Shown one piece after another: positions 33,593 through 41,876 of a DNA stretch of 64,000 bases; within the stretch, counting starts at the first letter, position 1, and every line of letters begins with the position of its first letter. The position numbers and the translations under genes were made by a program. The notes beneath the pieces were generated by a model. That model had not been told where the DNA came from. It searched no databases and worked only from the letters and a program-made list of their open reading frames with translations. The stretch comes from Methylobacterium sp. J-030 (GTDB taxonomy: Bacteria; Pseudomonadota; Alphaproteobacteria; Rhizobiales; Beijerinckiaceae). The stretch is from contig NZ_JAKSYM010000172.1 in NCBI RefSeq assembly GCF_022829545.1, forward strand, positions 1 through 64,000, in the 5' to 3' direction.

Positions 33593-34171
33593 GGACCGAC
33601 ATCCTCGACCACGTTCGCCAGACCTGGGTCGTCCCGGCCGCATAGGATCATGCTTTCGAGGGGCGCACGGCGTCGGCGGCGTCCGCTTTGAAATATCTAC
33701 AGCTTGGAAGCGGACGTCCTCCGGTTTCGCAATGGGTCGTGAGCGTGCACGGGGGCGATATCCGCGTCCGTCGATTACTGCCCGAAAGGAGACCGGCGGA
33801 AAACCACCCATTTGGGACGCTCATCATCGCCGCTGTGCGCCATGAGCAGACACCAACCCACCGCCCGACGGCCGACATTCAGGTTCTGCTGAACGGCCGT
33901 CCGGTGTCGACCCTTCGCAGACCCTCGGAAGGTCCGCTCTGCGGTCGGTTGGCGGATGATGGCCTGGAAATTTGACGCGTGTCCTCGCATCCCCTCGTTT
34001 CATGCCAAAAGCTCAAAAAACCAACCTGTGATGGATGCTGACGTTTGATCCTTCCAATCGTGATCGAGAGCGAAATTGGGATTGCTGCATCTAGAAATTG
34101 AGCGCACGGTGCCTGAGGCTACGCAGAAGTGATCCTTGTGCGGGCATGCAGGACGAGACGGAGTGCGAAGG
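33593..34171. other. Gene-poor 580-base stretch
   Basis: No reading frame here is convincing on either strand. Frames of 70-110 codons overlap one another. The stretch contains phrases such as aagcggacgtcctccgg (33709) and ggaaggtccgctctgcgg (33928) that resemble aaggtccgcttcag near 910 and aagcggacgctcc near 32394. It may be a decayed dispersed repeat. Confidence 0.35.
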
Positions 34172-34492
34172 ATGGACCGTCCCCGTGCAGATCGGTGCCT
34201 TGAAGTTGCCCGTGAGTTGCGCGCGGCGGCCGAGGAGACGCGGCGGACGCTCCAGGCCTCGCGCGATTTGGTGCGGCGATCCCGCGCGCAAGCCGTCACC
34301 GGGCCGTCGGCACCCGGCGACGACCCGGGTCCATCGAAGCATTTGGTGACGTCTCTCATCGAGGCCTACGAGGCCGCGGACGACGATCCTGACCCTCAGA
34401 CCCGCCTGCTCCTCGGCCGCGTGCTCCATCATGTCGGCCGTCGCGTCGCCGGCGTGATGGGGCCGCGGGCAGCCGGTATCACCTTGCAGTGA
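34172..34492 (+). CDS. Small hypothetical protein (106 aa)
   Basis: Start at ATG 34172 with GGAG and AAGG upstream. The N-terminal half is a basic amphipathic helix (LEVARELRAAAEETRRTLQA). The second half is acidic, then a helix (LVTSLIEAYEAADDDPDPQT, LLGRVLHHVGRRVAGVM). No known domain. It precedes another small gene and the CheB-CheR fusion on the same strand and may be transcribed with them. Confidence 0.55.
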   Translation: MDRPRADRCLEVARELRAAAEETRRTLQASRDLVRRSRAQAVTGPSAPGDDPGPSKHLVTSLIEAYEAADDDPDPQTRLLLGRVLHHVGRRVAGVMGPRAAGITLQ

Positions 34493-34526
34493 TCGCCGTG
34501 GCGCAAGGATCGGCGGAGAAACCACG

Positions 34527-34778
34527 ATGAACGGTGACGATCCGCAGGACGACGCGCGCGGTGCGCTGGTCCGCATCGCCCGTACGCTGGGCGTCCCGGT
34601 CGCGACCTTCCTGACGGCCGATCCTGCTGATACTCCGGATATCGAAACCGTCGTTGAGGGCCCTGATCATCTCGCCGAAGTCATGGCGCTGCTGCGTCTG
34701 TTCGTGCGGCTGAAGAGCCCCGAGGCCCGAGCCCGCTGCCTCGCCTACGTCGTGCAGGAAGTCACGCACGACGGTTGA
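34527..34778 (+). CDS. Small hypothetical protein (83 aa)
   Basis: This 83-residue acidic protein ends in a helix (HLAEVMALLRLFVRLKSPEA, RARCLAYVVQE) of the kind often found at the C-terminus of small rhizobial HTH regulators, but no helix-turn-helix is evident here. Its stop overlaps a TTG that opens the CheB-CheR frame (34775), suggesting translational coupling. Function unknown. Confidence 0.6.
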   Translation: MNGDDPQDDARGALVRIARTLGVPVATFLTADPADTPDIETVVEGPDHLAEVMALLRLFVRLKSPEARARCLAYVVQEVTHDG

Positions 34779-34870
34779 TCCGCGCAGCTGTCCTCGACAT
34801 CGGGCGAGAACACGTGATGCTGAATTTCGACGAACGGCGCGGCATCGATCCGAAGGTTCAGAACGCGGTG

Positions 34871-37369
34871 ATGGACCAGGACCACTTTCCGATCATCGGC
34901 GTCGGCGCATCCGCGGGCGGCATCGAGGCGATGCGGGGCTTCTTCCGCGGGGTGCCGGAGACACTGAGGGCCGCCTTCGTCGTCGTCACGCATCTCGGCC
35001 GGGAGCACAAGAGCCTGCTCCCGGACGTGCTAGCCCGGTTCACGCCGCTCAAGGTCGAAGCCGCCGCCGACGGCGTCCTGGTCGAGCCGGGCACCGTCTA
35101 CGTCATGCCATCCGGTTTCGTCATGGGCATCGCGGGAGGGCGGCTGACGTTGACTCCGCTTGGGGAGGGCCGCGAGACCAAGCCGATCGACATCTTCCTG
35201 ACCGCCCTGGCCCTCGACCAGGGCGAGCGCGCGGTCGGCGTGATCCTGTCCGGCGGCGACGGCGACGGCGCCATCGGCGTCAAGGCGATCAAGGAGCACG
35301 GCGGCCTGACCCTGGCCCAGACCGCGGATGGCTACGGCCCCGAGACCGCCGACATGCCGCTCAGCTCGCTGCGGACCGGCTTCGTCGATTTCGGCGAGAC
35401 GGCCGAACGGATGGGCGACCGGATCGCCGCGCACGTCGCCGCCGCGCCGAATGCGCTGGCCGACGGGGTTGCGCGGGAGTTCAAGGCCGAGCTCCTCACC
35501 GAAATCTTCGCCATCCTCCGCCGGCAGGTCGGCCACGACTTCTCGGGCTACAAGCCGAGCACCTTCGGGCGCCGCCTGCAGCGGCGCATCAGCGTCGTCG
35601 GCGCGTCCGGACTGGACGGCTATCTCAAGCTGCTGCGGGCTGACCCGGCCGAGGTTGGGGTGCTGTTCCGGGACTTGCTGATCGGCGTGACGAACTTCTT
35701 CCGCGATACCGCTGCCTTCGAGGCCCTGACCACCCAGGTCATCCCAAAGCTGTTCGACGCACGCGTGGCGACCGATGTCATACGGATTTGGGTGCCGGCC
35801 TGCTCGACTGGCGAGGAAGCCTACTCCCTGGCCATCCTCCTGCGCGAGCACATGCTCACCCTGGCGGATCCGCCGCGCGTGCAGATCTTCGCCACCGACA
35901 TCGACGAGCGCGCGCTCACGGTCGCCCGGACTGGCCGGTACCCGAGGGCCTACCTGTCCGCCGTCTCGCCCGAGCGGATCGCGCAGCACTTCGTCGTCGA
36001 GGGCGACAGCGCGGTGGTCGAGAAAGCCGTGCGCGACCTGTGCACCTTCGCCCCGCACAGTGTGCTGCGCGACCCGCCGTTCTCGCGCCTCGATCTCGTC
36101 TCCTGCCGCAACCTGATGATCTACCTCGGCGTCGAGGCCCAGCAGCAGCTGATGCCGGTTCTGCACTACGCCCTGCGCCCGCGCGGCTATCTGTTCATCG
36201 GCATGGCCGAGAACGTGACGCGGTTCGAGGACCTGTTCGAGACGATCGACAAGCAGCACCGCATCTTCCAGGCACGCGACGCGATCCCGCCGGCCCGTTT
36301 GCGGCCGATGTCCGGGACGGACACGCCAATCTTGTCGAGCGCGGGCCAGCCGCAGCGGCGCAATGTGACGACGCACGCGGCCCTGCGGCACGCGGTCGAG
36401 ACGCAGATGCTGTCCGAGTTCACGCCGGCCCACGCGGTCGTGACGCGGACGGGCGAGGCCGTGCACTACTCGTCGCGGATCGGCGATCACCTGGAGGTCG
36501 TGCCCGGCCAGCCGACCCGGGAGCTGGCCGCGATGGCGCGCAAGGGCCTGCGACTGGATCTCCGGACGGCCCTGCGCGAGGCGATCGAGGGCAACACCCT
36601 GGTCGTGCGCGAAGGCATCGGCGTCGAGCTGCCGGACGGCCGTTTCCAGTCGATCTCCCTCGTGGTCAAGCCGCTGACCACGCCCGGCGCAATTGAGCCG
36701 CTGTTCCTGGTCGTGTTCAAAGAAGCCGCCGCGCTCTTCGAGAAGGAACGTCAGCAGGCCCTGGAGGCGAACGAGCGGGACACGGCGCTCCAGGGCCTGG
36801 AGCGCGAATTGAGCGTGACGCGCGAACGGCTCCAGGCCGTGATCGAGGAATACGAGACCTCCCTTGAGGAGCTGAAATCCTCGAACGAGGAGCTCTACTC
36901 CGTCAACGAGGAGATGCAGGCCGCCAACGAGGAGCTCGAGGCTTCGAAGGAGGAGACACAGTCTCTGAATGAGGAGCTTCAGACAATGAATTCCGAGCTC
37001 ACGTCCAAGATCGAGGCCGTCGACCAGTTGACCGACGATCAGGCCACTTTGTTCGAGGGCATGAACGTCGCGAGCGTGCTCCTGACACCGGATCTCCACA
37101 TCCGTATGTTCACGAACGCAGCTGCGCAGATCTTCGGCTTGCAGCCGAGCGACGTAGGCCGGTCCCTGCGCAACTTCTCGGCGCCGATCCCCCTGGCATG
37201 GCTGCTGGACGAGATCCCGACGGTGCTGGCTGCGAACCGGCCCTCCGAGCGGACGATCGAGGGGGCGGACGGCGCCCGTTACCGGGTCCGGCTGATGGCC
37301 TCGTCCCGCAAGGGCGGCCGGAGGCCCGGGATCGTGGCCAACTTCACGAACCTGCTGGAGCAGGAATGA
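34871..37369 (+). CDS. CheB-CheR-PAS fusion protein
   Basis: The frame is open from TTG 34775. ATG 34817 and ATG 34871 are alternatives, and 34871 is chosen because the domain begins there. The CheB-type methylesterase (about 1-190) has Ser in GVGASAGGIEA, His in VTHLGREHKS and Asp in LSGGDGDGAIG, but no receiver. The CheR methyltransferase (about 210-480) has GVTNFFRDTAAFEAL, VPACSTGEEAYSLA, ATDIDERALTVAR and LVSCRNLMIYLG. A long coiled coil (about 610-730; ELKSSNEELYSVNEEMQAAN) and a PAS domain to the end follow. The kinase normally found after this in larger fusions is missing. It probably modifies receptors or acts as a signalling scaffold. Confidence 0.92.
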   Translation: MDQDHFPIIGVGASAGGIEAMRGFFRGVPETLRAAFVVVTHLGREHKSLLPDVLARFTPLKVEAAADGVLVEPGTVYVMPSGFVMGIAGGRLTLTPLGEGRETKPIDIFLTALALDQGERAVGVILSGGDGDGAIGVKAIKEHGGLTLAQTADGYGPETADMPLSSLRTGFVDFGETAERMGDRIAAHVAAAPNALADGVAREFKAELLTEIFAILRRQVGHDFSGYKPSTFGRRLQRRISVVGASGLDGYLKLLRADPAEVGVLFRDLLIGVTNFFRDTAAFEALTTQVIPKLFDARVATDVIRIWVPACSTGEEAYSLAILLREHMLTLADPPRVQIFATDIDERALTVARTGRYPRAYLSAVSPERIAQHFVVEGDSAVVEKAVRDLCTFAPHSVLRDPPFSRLDLVSCRNLMIYLGVEAQQQLMPVLHYALRPRGYLFIGMAENVTRFEDLFETIDKQHRIFQARDAIPPARLRPMSGTDTPILSSAGQPQRRNVTTHAALRHAVETQMLSEFTPAHAVVTRTGEAVHYSSRIGDHLEVVPGQPTRELAAMARKGLRLDLRTALREAIEGNTLVVREGIGVELPDGRFQSISLVVKPLTTPGAIEPLFLVVFKEAAALFEKERQQALEANERDTALQGLERELSVTRERLQAVIEEYETSLEELKSSNEELYSVNEEMQAANEELEASKEETQSLNEELQTMNSELTSKIEAVDQLTDDQATLFEGMNVASVLLTPDLHIRMFTNAAAQIFGLQPSDVGRSLRNFSAPIPLAWLLDEIPTVLAANRPSERTIEGADGARYRVRLMASSRKGGRRPGIVANFTNLLEQE

Positions 37370-37691
37370 CCGGCGGATCTGCCCAACACGCCCGGGATCT
37401 TGGCGGCCAGCACGCGCTGGTGCGATCGGAGATGCTCGACAGCGTGAGCGCGGCGGGGGAGCGGCACGGTTTTGCAGAGCCCGGCCGCCTTTGGTCTCGG
37501 GGGGGCGGATCGTAACGCCGGCCTGGGCCGAAGGTGAAGCGTCAGCTTTCTGGCAGTCGAAAGGTCCGAAGTTCTGTTCTCCAAGGGCGCGGCTGATCGA
37601 CCAAGATTTCCGCGGTACGGCCTCAGCCTTGACGTTACAAATCGATTAGAGCACGCTGGCATGAAGAGGGTACCTTCATCGCAGACGATAG
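37370..37691. other. Intergenic region, no gene seen
   Basis: About 320 bases, GC-rich at the start and moderately AT-richer before the next gene. It may contain the promoter of the DUF6894 gene. No RNA or repeat is recognised with confidence. Confidence 0.35.
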
Positions 37692-38099
37692 ATGCCTAAG
37701 TTCTACTTCCATCTCCGTGGTCCAGACGGTCTGGACTACGACGACGAAGGCTTGGAGCTCGCCAGCGTTGAGGCGGCCTATCTTGAGGCCTTCAAGGCGG
37801 TGCCGGGAATGGGCTCCGATCTGGCCTTCACCGCGAAGAACCCAATCCGGTATGGCTTCGAGATCACCGATGCGCACGGTACCACTTTGATGGCGGTGCC
37901 TTTCGCCGAGGTGCTCGATCGCGGGCGAAAGCGCACAGAACAACCGGTCAAGCTACAGTTCCACAAAGGTCGAGCGGAGATGAGGCGCACAGCCGCGCTG
38001 ATTGTGGAGCTTCGCCATGCGCACGCGAAGTTGAATGTGACGCTGGCAGAGACCCAGCGTCTCCTCGACATCGCGAAGCGAACTGGTTGCCAGTGGTAA
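37692..38099 (+). CDS. DUF6894-family protein
   Basis: This 135-residue protein has the family opening MPKFYFHLRGPDGLDYDDEG and an EAAYLEAFKAVP helix. These proteins are abundant in Methylobacterium and other Rhizobiales and are often linked to stress regulons, but their role is unknown. Residues 40-75 add a strand pair (RYGFEITDAHGTTLMAVPFA). The C-terminal 40 residues form a helix (ALIVELRHAHAKLNVTLAET), longer than in most members. Confidence 0.8.
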   Translation: MPKFYFHLRGPDGLDYDDEGLELASVEAAYLEAFKAVPGMGSDLAFTAKNPIRYGFEITDAHGTTLMAVPFAEVLDRGRKRTEQPVKLQFHKGRAEMRRTAALIVELRHAHAKLNVTLAETQRLLDIAKRTGCQW

Positions 38100-38299
38100 G
38101 GGCAAGAAGAGGCCTCACTGGTTGGACGCGGAATGGCCGCTCTCGGGAGATGGGCTAAGGTCTGCAGACCACCCTTCTCGGACTGTAGGTCTCCCGCCTG
38201 CTGGTGTCCGAGATGGGGCGGCGAACGCTGCCTCGCCCCCTCGGATCACCGCCGCTCCTCAGATCCCGATGAGGCGCTGCTTCATACATCGAAGTCGGA

Positions 38300-39418
38300 T
38301 CACGGCGAGGTTCGCAATGTGATCCGCGTCAGCTCGGAAGGGCGCCCGAGCCGAAGTGCGAAGCCCGGCCAAAGCCCCGTGCCGTTGCTGACGTAGAGCC
38401 GCATGCCCCCGATCTGGTACGCCCCGGAGACGAACCCAGCATTGCCCCGGGCCACCAGCCGGTCCAGGCCCCGGATCATGCCGCCATGCGTGTGCCCGGA
38501 CAATTGCAACCGCACTCCCTGCGCGGCCGACCGCGCGGCGTTGCCCGGCTGGTGATCCAGCAGCACGACCGGCGCATAGGCCGGGGCGCCGGCCAGCGCG
38601 GCGGCGAGATCGGGCCCCGGATGGCCCGTGACGGGCGCCGAGCGGTCGGTCACGCCCGCCACCACGAGCGCCTCGTCCGCCCGCCTGAGGACCGTGTGGG
38701 CATTGGCCAGCATGCGGATCCCCAGCCCAGCGAGGTGGCGCATCCAGGCTTCGTAATCGAAAAAGTATTCGTGGTTGCCCGGCACGGCCCAAACCCCGTC
38801 CGGCGCCGTCAGGGCGCGCAGTGGCGCGACATCGCTCCGCCGGGACGCCAGGGAGCCGTCGATGAAGTCGCCCGTCACCACGATCAGGTCGGTCCGGAGG
38901 GCGTTGGCGCGGGCGACGACGGCCTCCGCCCATCTCATGGGGAACAGGCGGCTGATGTGCAGGTCGGAGAGATGCAGGATCGTATAGCCGTCGAAGCCGT
39001 GGGGCAGGTCCGGAATCGCCACCGTCACGTCCTTCAGCGGCGGCACGCGCAGGGCCTGACCCACGGCCAACGCCGCCAGGACCAGGGCCGCAAGTCCTGC
39101 CGCGTAGCGCCAGCTCATGGCGACCACCCATCCCCCTCCGGGCAGGACGCCGCCAATCAGCGCCGAGGCATCGAGGGCTAGGAGCATCGCCGCCGTCAGC
39201 GCGAGCGCACCGAACATCCAATTGAACAGGATCACCACCGGGCGGGGGAACTCGGGCGCGAAGACCGATCCGGAGGAGAGGCGACACCACAGATGATACT
39301 GGGACGCGACGAGCAGGAGGACGATCACGCTGAGCTTGAGTGCGAACGGCCACGGGCTGGGCCACACCACGCGTGCGATGACATAGACGGCGGGCAGGCT
39401 GGGGATCAGTCGAATCAT
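38300..39418 (-). CDS. Membrane-anchored metallophosphoesterase
   Basis: This 372-residue protein has several N-terminal membrane segments (about residues 25-45, 62-82, 92-112 and 105-125). The catalytic calcineurin-like domain follows with all metal motifs: LHLSDLHISRLF, VVTGDFIDGS, VPGNHEYFFDYEAW and SGHTHGGMIRG. Proteins of this YaeI/YkuE type act on phosphoesters at the membrane, some on lipid precursors such as UDP-diacylglucosamine. The true substrate cannot be told from sequence. It stands alone, pointing away from the DUF6894 gene. Confidence 0.92.
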   Translation of the reverse strand: MIRLIPSLPAVYVIARVVWPSPWPFALKLSVIVLLLVASQYHLWCRLSSGSVFAPEFPRPVVILFNWMFGALALTAAMLLALDASALIGGVLPGGGWVVAMSWRYAAGLAALVLAALAVGQALRVPPLKDVTVAIPDLPHGFDGYTILHLSDLHISRLFPMRWAEAVVARANALRTDLIVVTGDFIDGSLASRRSDVAPLRALTAPDGVWAVPGNHEYFFDYEAWMRHLAGLGIRMLANAHTVLRRADEALVVAGVTDRSAPVTGHPGPDLAAALAGAPAYAPVVLLDHQPGNAARSAAQGVRLQLSGHTHGGMIRGLDRLVARGNAGFVSGAYQIGGMRLYVSNGTGLWPGFALRLGRPSELTRITLRTSP

Positions 39419-39508
39419 GAGCCGCTACATGGCGAGCGGCATCCGCAAAGCAAAGCTTACGGCTTGAGCCCAGGTCCGCGACGGCCTATGTGGCCGCCGC
39501 GGTCATCG

Positions 39509-39748
39509 TCAGATGTCGGTCTGCGCGGACATCACCAGCGCGTCGTCCACCTCTGTGCCGAGGTAGCGCCCCGTGCGTTCAAGCTTGGTGTGACCCAGCA
39601 GCAGCTGGCAGGGGCGCAGGTTGCCCGTCCGTCGGTAGATCAGCGCCACCTTCGTCCGGCGCAGGCTGTGCGTGCCGTACCCGGCCGAGTCGAGCCCAAC
39701 CAGCGTTACCCATTCGTCGACGAGCCGGCCATACTGTCGCGTCGTCAA
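39509..39748 (-). pseudogene. C-terminal fragment of a tyrosine recombinase
   Basis: Only 79 codons remain: YGTHSLRRTKVALIYRRTGN, then LLLGHTKLERTGRYLGTEVD. These are the second catalytic box (HxLR) and the tyrosine box of a phage-type integrase. The N-terminal two-thirds, including the first catalytic Arg, is absent, and the sequence runs into the IS3 remnant upstream. It is a relic of an earlier integrated element and is unrelated in sequence to the integrase at 40357-41556. Confidence 0.8.
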
Positions 39749-39795
39749 GGCTCGCCGGGGCGGCTGCGGCGCGGGAAGAGCCAGTCACTTGCCCT

Positions 39796-40265
39796 GACCT
39801 GACCGGTATCTTGGACCGAGCCGGTTGAGAGGCGCCTGCAGGGTGGCGGCCATGGGTAGCCGGAAGGCCAGATCCGGGTCGCTGACGGGCGCGGGCGGGC
39901 GATCGCCCAGCGACGAATGCGGTCGAACGCGCTCGTAGGTCGATGGCCGGAGACCGATCACGATCCGCGCCGCGTTCAGCGCGGAGAAGATCCCCCTGGC
40001 GTAGGCACGCGTCACGAAGCCTGCCGGTGCAGCTCTCGTAAGTCACCGTTCTGCCACGGGGATCCTGGCGTGATGTACCGGATCTGTGAGCCAGCCTCGG
40101 TGACCCATTTGCGCAGCGCCTTCGAGATCGTCTCGGGGCCGGTGTCGCAACGGATGTGTTCTGGGATGCCGTGCAGGCCCATCGCCTCCGCCAGCGCCGC
40201 GACCACGCCGACGCTGTCGATGCGCCGCGCCACCTTCAGCGCGCTGCCCGCAGCCGCGCGGTGAT
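39796..40265 (-). pseudogene. Internally deleted IS3-family remnant (copy 2)
   Basis: On the minus strand the frame from about 40260 reads LKVARRIDSVGVVAALAEAM, HGIPEHIRCDTGPETISKAL, then SQIRYITPGSPWQNGDLREL and a stop. The rest of the integrase tail follows in other frames. It matches 404-844 nearly base for base, including the same deletion joint (ggcagcgcg then tgaaggtggcg) and the same outer end (ataccggtcaggtc). It lies 20 bases from the att site of the prophage-like element. Confidence 0.85.
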
Positions 40266-40286
40266 CCGATTTCGAAGAAAGATGGG

Positions 40287-40332
40287 CTGGCGACCCCGGC
40301 AGGGCTCGAACCTGCGACCTGCCGCTTAGAAG
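40287..40332. repeat. Left attachment site (46-bp copy of the tRNA-Arg 3' part)
   Basis: This 46-base sequence is identical to 56515-56560, which lies inside the complete tRNA-Arg gene and covers its CCA end, acceptor 3' strand, T arm and part of the anticodon region. At 40333 the tRNA similarity stops, so this copy is only a fragment. The integrase gene ends 25 bases away. Confidence 0.93.
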
Positions 40333-40356
40333 CATTCCGCTCGATATACTGTTAAA

Positions 40357-41556
40357 TCACTGCTTTTTCGCGTGTTTTTGCCCAGAGCAGTTCTCATCTC
40401 GGGACTTTCCTCGGGACTTCATGCGACGGGCGGCGGCATCGGCCGCCGTCTCGATCATCGCGTCACGCAGGTCGTCGAGATCCGCGTGGGCGTACTTCTC
40501 AGTCACGCTGAGCGACGAGTGGTTGAGCAGCTTTTGAACGATCTTGAGGTTCTTCGTCGCCCGGAGGGTGCGAGTGGCACTCGTGTGGCGCAGGTCGTGG
40601 ATTCGGAAGTCCGCGACCCCGGCCTTGTCTAGCCCGCGCCGGACGTGCGTCGAGAAGCCATGGTAGGTGATCGGGTAGACCTCACCCTTCACAAAGCGGC
40701 GCTTCGAAGTCGGGCACAGCCGCGTGCGCTGGCACCGGTAAGTGAACACGTGCGTCTCGTGCTGCCCGCGCAGCGGCCAGAGCAGCAGGTGCAGTTCGGG
40801 TGTGATGGGGATCTCGTGACCTTTGCCGCCTTTGCCGATCACGCGAATGACCTCGGCGCCGAAGTCGACCTGCCCCCACGTCAGCGACGTGACCTCGCGG
40901 CGGCGTAGGCCAGTGATCTGAGCGAACAGGCGCGGCGCCCGGTACTCCTCGCGCTCGACGGCCTCAAGGCGCCCCTCTTCTTCATGGCGCAGCTCGCGCA
41001 CGCGCTCTCGCGGCTCGGGCAGCATGTGTTCGGTCCAGTTCGGCTCGTCAGGGAGAGCCACCTTCCAGGCCTTTCGCGCCCGGGTCAGAACGCGACGCAG
41101 GAGCTGCGTGACGGAACGATTCACCTGCCCCGGGGATACGAGGCCAAGCGGCGCCAGCGGCTTTCCTGGCCGCTTCCTGCGCGCGGCGTTGACCTTCGCC
41201 TGTCCGCGGCGGCGCGCGACGAGCTGACAAAGCGTGTCGTCGGTGATGTCTTTGAGCGGCGTGGTCGGGCCGATCCAGTCCACAAGGCGCTCAAGGTTGC
41301 GTTCGGTTTCGCGGGCGGTCGCCGTGTGCATGCCCCGCTCGTTCCAATACCTCATCGCTGCGACATCGATCGTCATCGGCGCGCTCCGCGAGCGCCGGGC
41401 GCGCGTTACCTGCGCCTCCGCTTTGCGGATCTCAGCTTGTTCTATCGCTTCGGCTCGACGCCGTTCGGTCTCTTGTGTCGATCCGTAAAACTGATGACCG
41501 CCGCGCCGGAAGTCGAAGAGGAAATATGGCGAGCCTTTGGGCTTGTATACAGACAT
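40357..41556 (-). CDS. int: Tyrosine-family site-specific integrase
   Basis: This 399-residue protein has an N-terminal arm-binding part (YFLFDFRRGGHQFYGSTQET), a SAM-like core-binding domain (about 55-190) and a catalytic domain with ITGLRRREVTSLTW (Arg), GKGGKGHEIPIT (Lys), IHDLRHTSATRTLRA (His, Arg) and SVTEKYAHADLDDL (Tyr). It would recombine the 46-base att sites in tRNA-Arg. The C-terminal codons overlap a 20-base repeat (40398-40417) also present near the other end. The start lies within the excisionase gene, giving a 115-base overlap. Confidence 0.95.
   Translation of the reverse strand: MSVYKPKGSPYFLFDFRRGGHQFYGSTQETERRRAEAIEQAEIRKAEAQVTRARRSRSAPMTIDVAAMRYWNERGMHTATARETERNLERLVDWIGPTTPLKDITDDTLCQLVARRRGQAKVNAARRKRPGKPLAPLGLVSPGQVNRSVTQLLRRVLTRARKAWKVALPDEPNWTEHMLPEPRERVRELRHEEEGRLEAVEREEYRAPRLFAQITGLRRREVTSLTWGQVDFGAEVIRVIGKGGKGHEIPITPELHLLLWPLRGQHETHVFTYRCQRTRLCPTSKRRFVKGEVYPITYHGFSTHVRRGLDKAGVADFRIHDLRHTSATRTLRATKNLKIVQKLLNHSSLSVTEKYAHADLDDLRDAMIETAADAAARRMKSRGKSRDENCSGQKHAKKQ
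40398..40417. repeat. Candidate integrase arm site, left copy
   Basis: The 20 bases ctcgggactttcctcgggac contain two ctcgggac units and recur in the same orientation at 56382-56401. They lie 66 bases from the left att copy, inside the last codons of the integrase gene. A repeat present only near the two ends of the element is what integrase arm-type or excisionase sites would look like. Confidence 0.5.
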
Positions 41557-41783
41557 TCCTCGCGAGCCCTTTTATTGAGAAAGCCCAAAACATCGGACTG
41601 CGTAAACTCTCTTCTAGGACGTTTCTCGCCGAAGCCCTTCAAGACGTACCGGATGTTTCCCGCACGGACGTGCTGTCGCAAGGTCTTCTCATCCATCCGG
41701 AGCAACCGACAGATAGCGGCTGGCGGCAGCGTTGGAGACTCGGCAAAAGCCGCGGAAACAGCAGCCGGCACATCGGTGGACAC
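41442..41783 (-). CDS. Excisionase-like DNA-binding protein
   Basis: The start is GTG 41783, because AGGAGG sits 5 bases upstream. The longer open frame upstream has no such site. The product is 113 residues: a helix-turn-helix near the N-terminus (LPPAAICRLLRMDEKTLRQH, then VRAGNIRYVLKGFGEKRPRR) of MerR/AlpA-like excisionase style and a basic C-terminus. It overlaps the integrase start, a common int-xis layout. It would control the direction of recombination. Confidence 0.75.
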   Translation of the reverse strand: MSTDVPAAVSAAFAESPTLPPAAICRLLRMDEKTLRQHVRAGNIRYVLKGFGEKRPRREFTQSDVLGFLNKRAREECLYTSPKARHISSSTSGAAVISFTDRHKRPNGVEPKR

Positions 41784-41876
41784 GAAAACCTCCTGATCGT
41801 CAAAGAAGGGCTGGGCTTGGCAAGTCCTGCCTCGGAACGCCCTTAGCCCCGCTCGATCTAGCCCTGGCATTTGGCC

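Noticed and set aside
35030..37099. 689-codon minus-strand frame opposite the CheB-CheR fusion
   Set aside because: Shadow frame. No domain, while the opposite strand has unmistakable catalytic motifs.
40287..40332. A second tRNA-Arg gene
   Set aside because: Only the 3' 46 bases of the tRNA are present. The 5' half is missing, so it is an attachment-site remnant.
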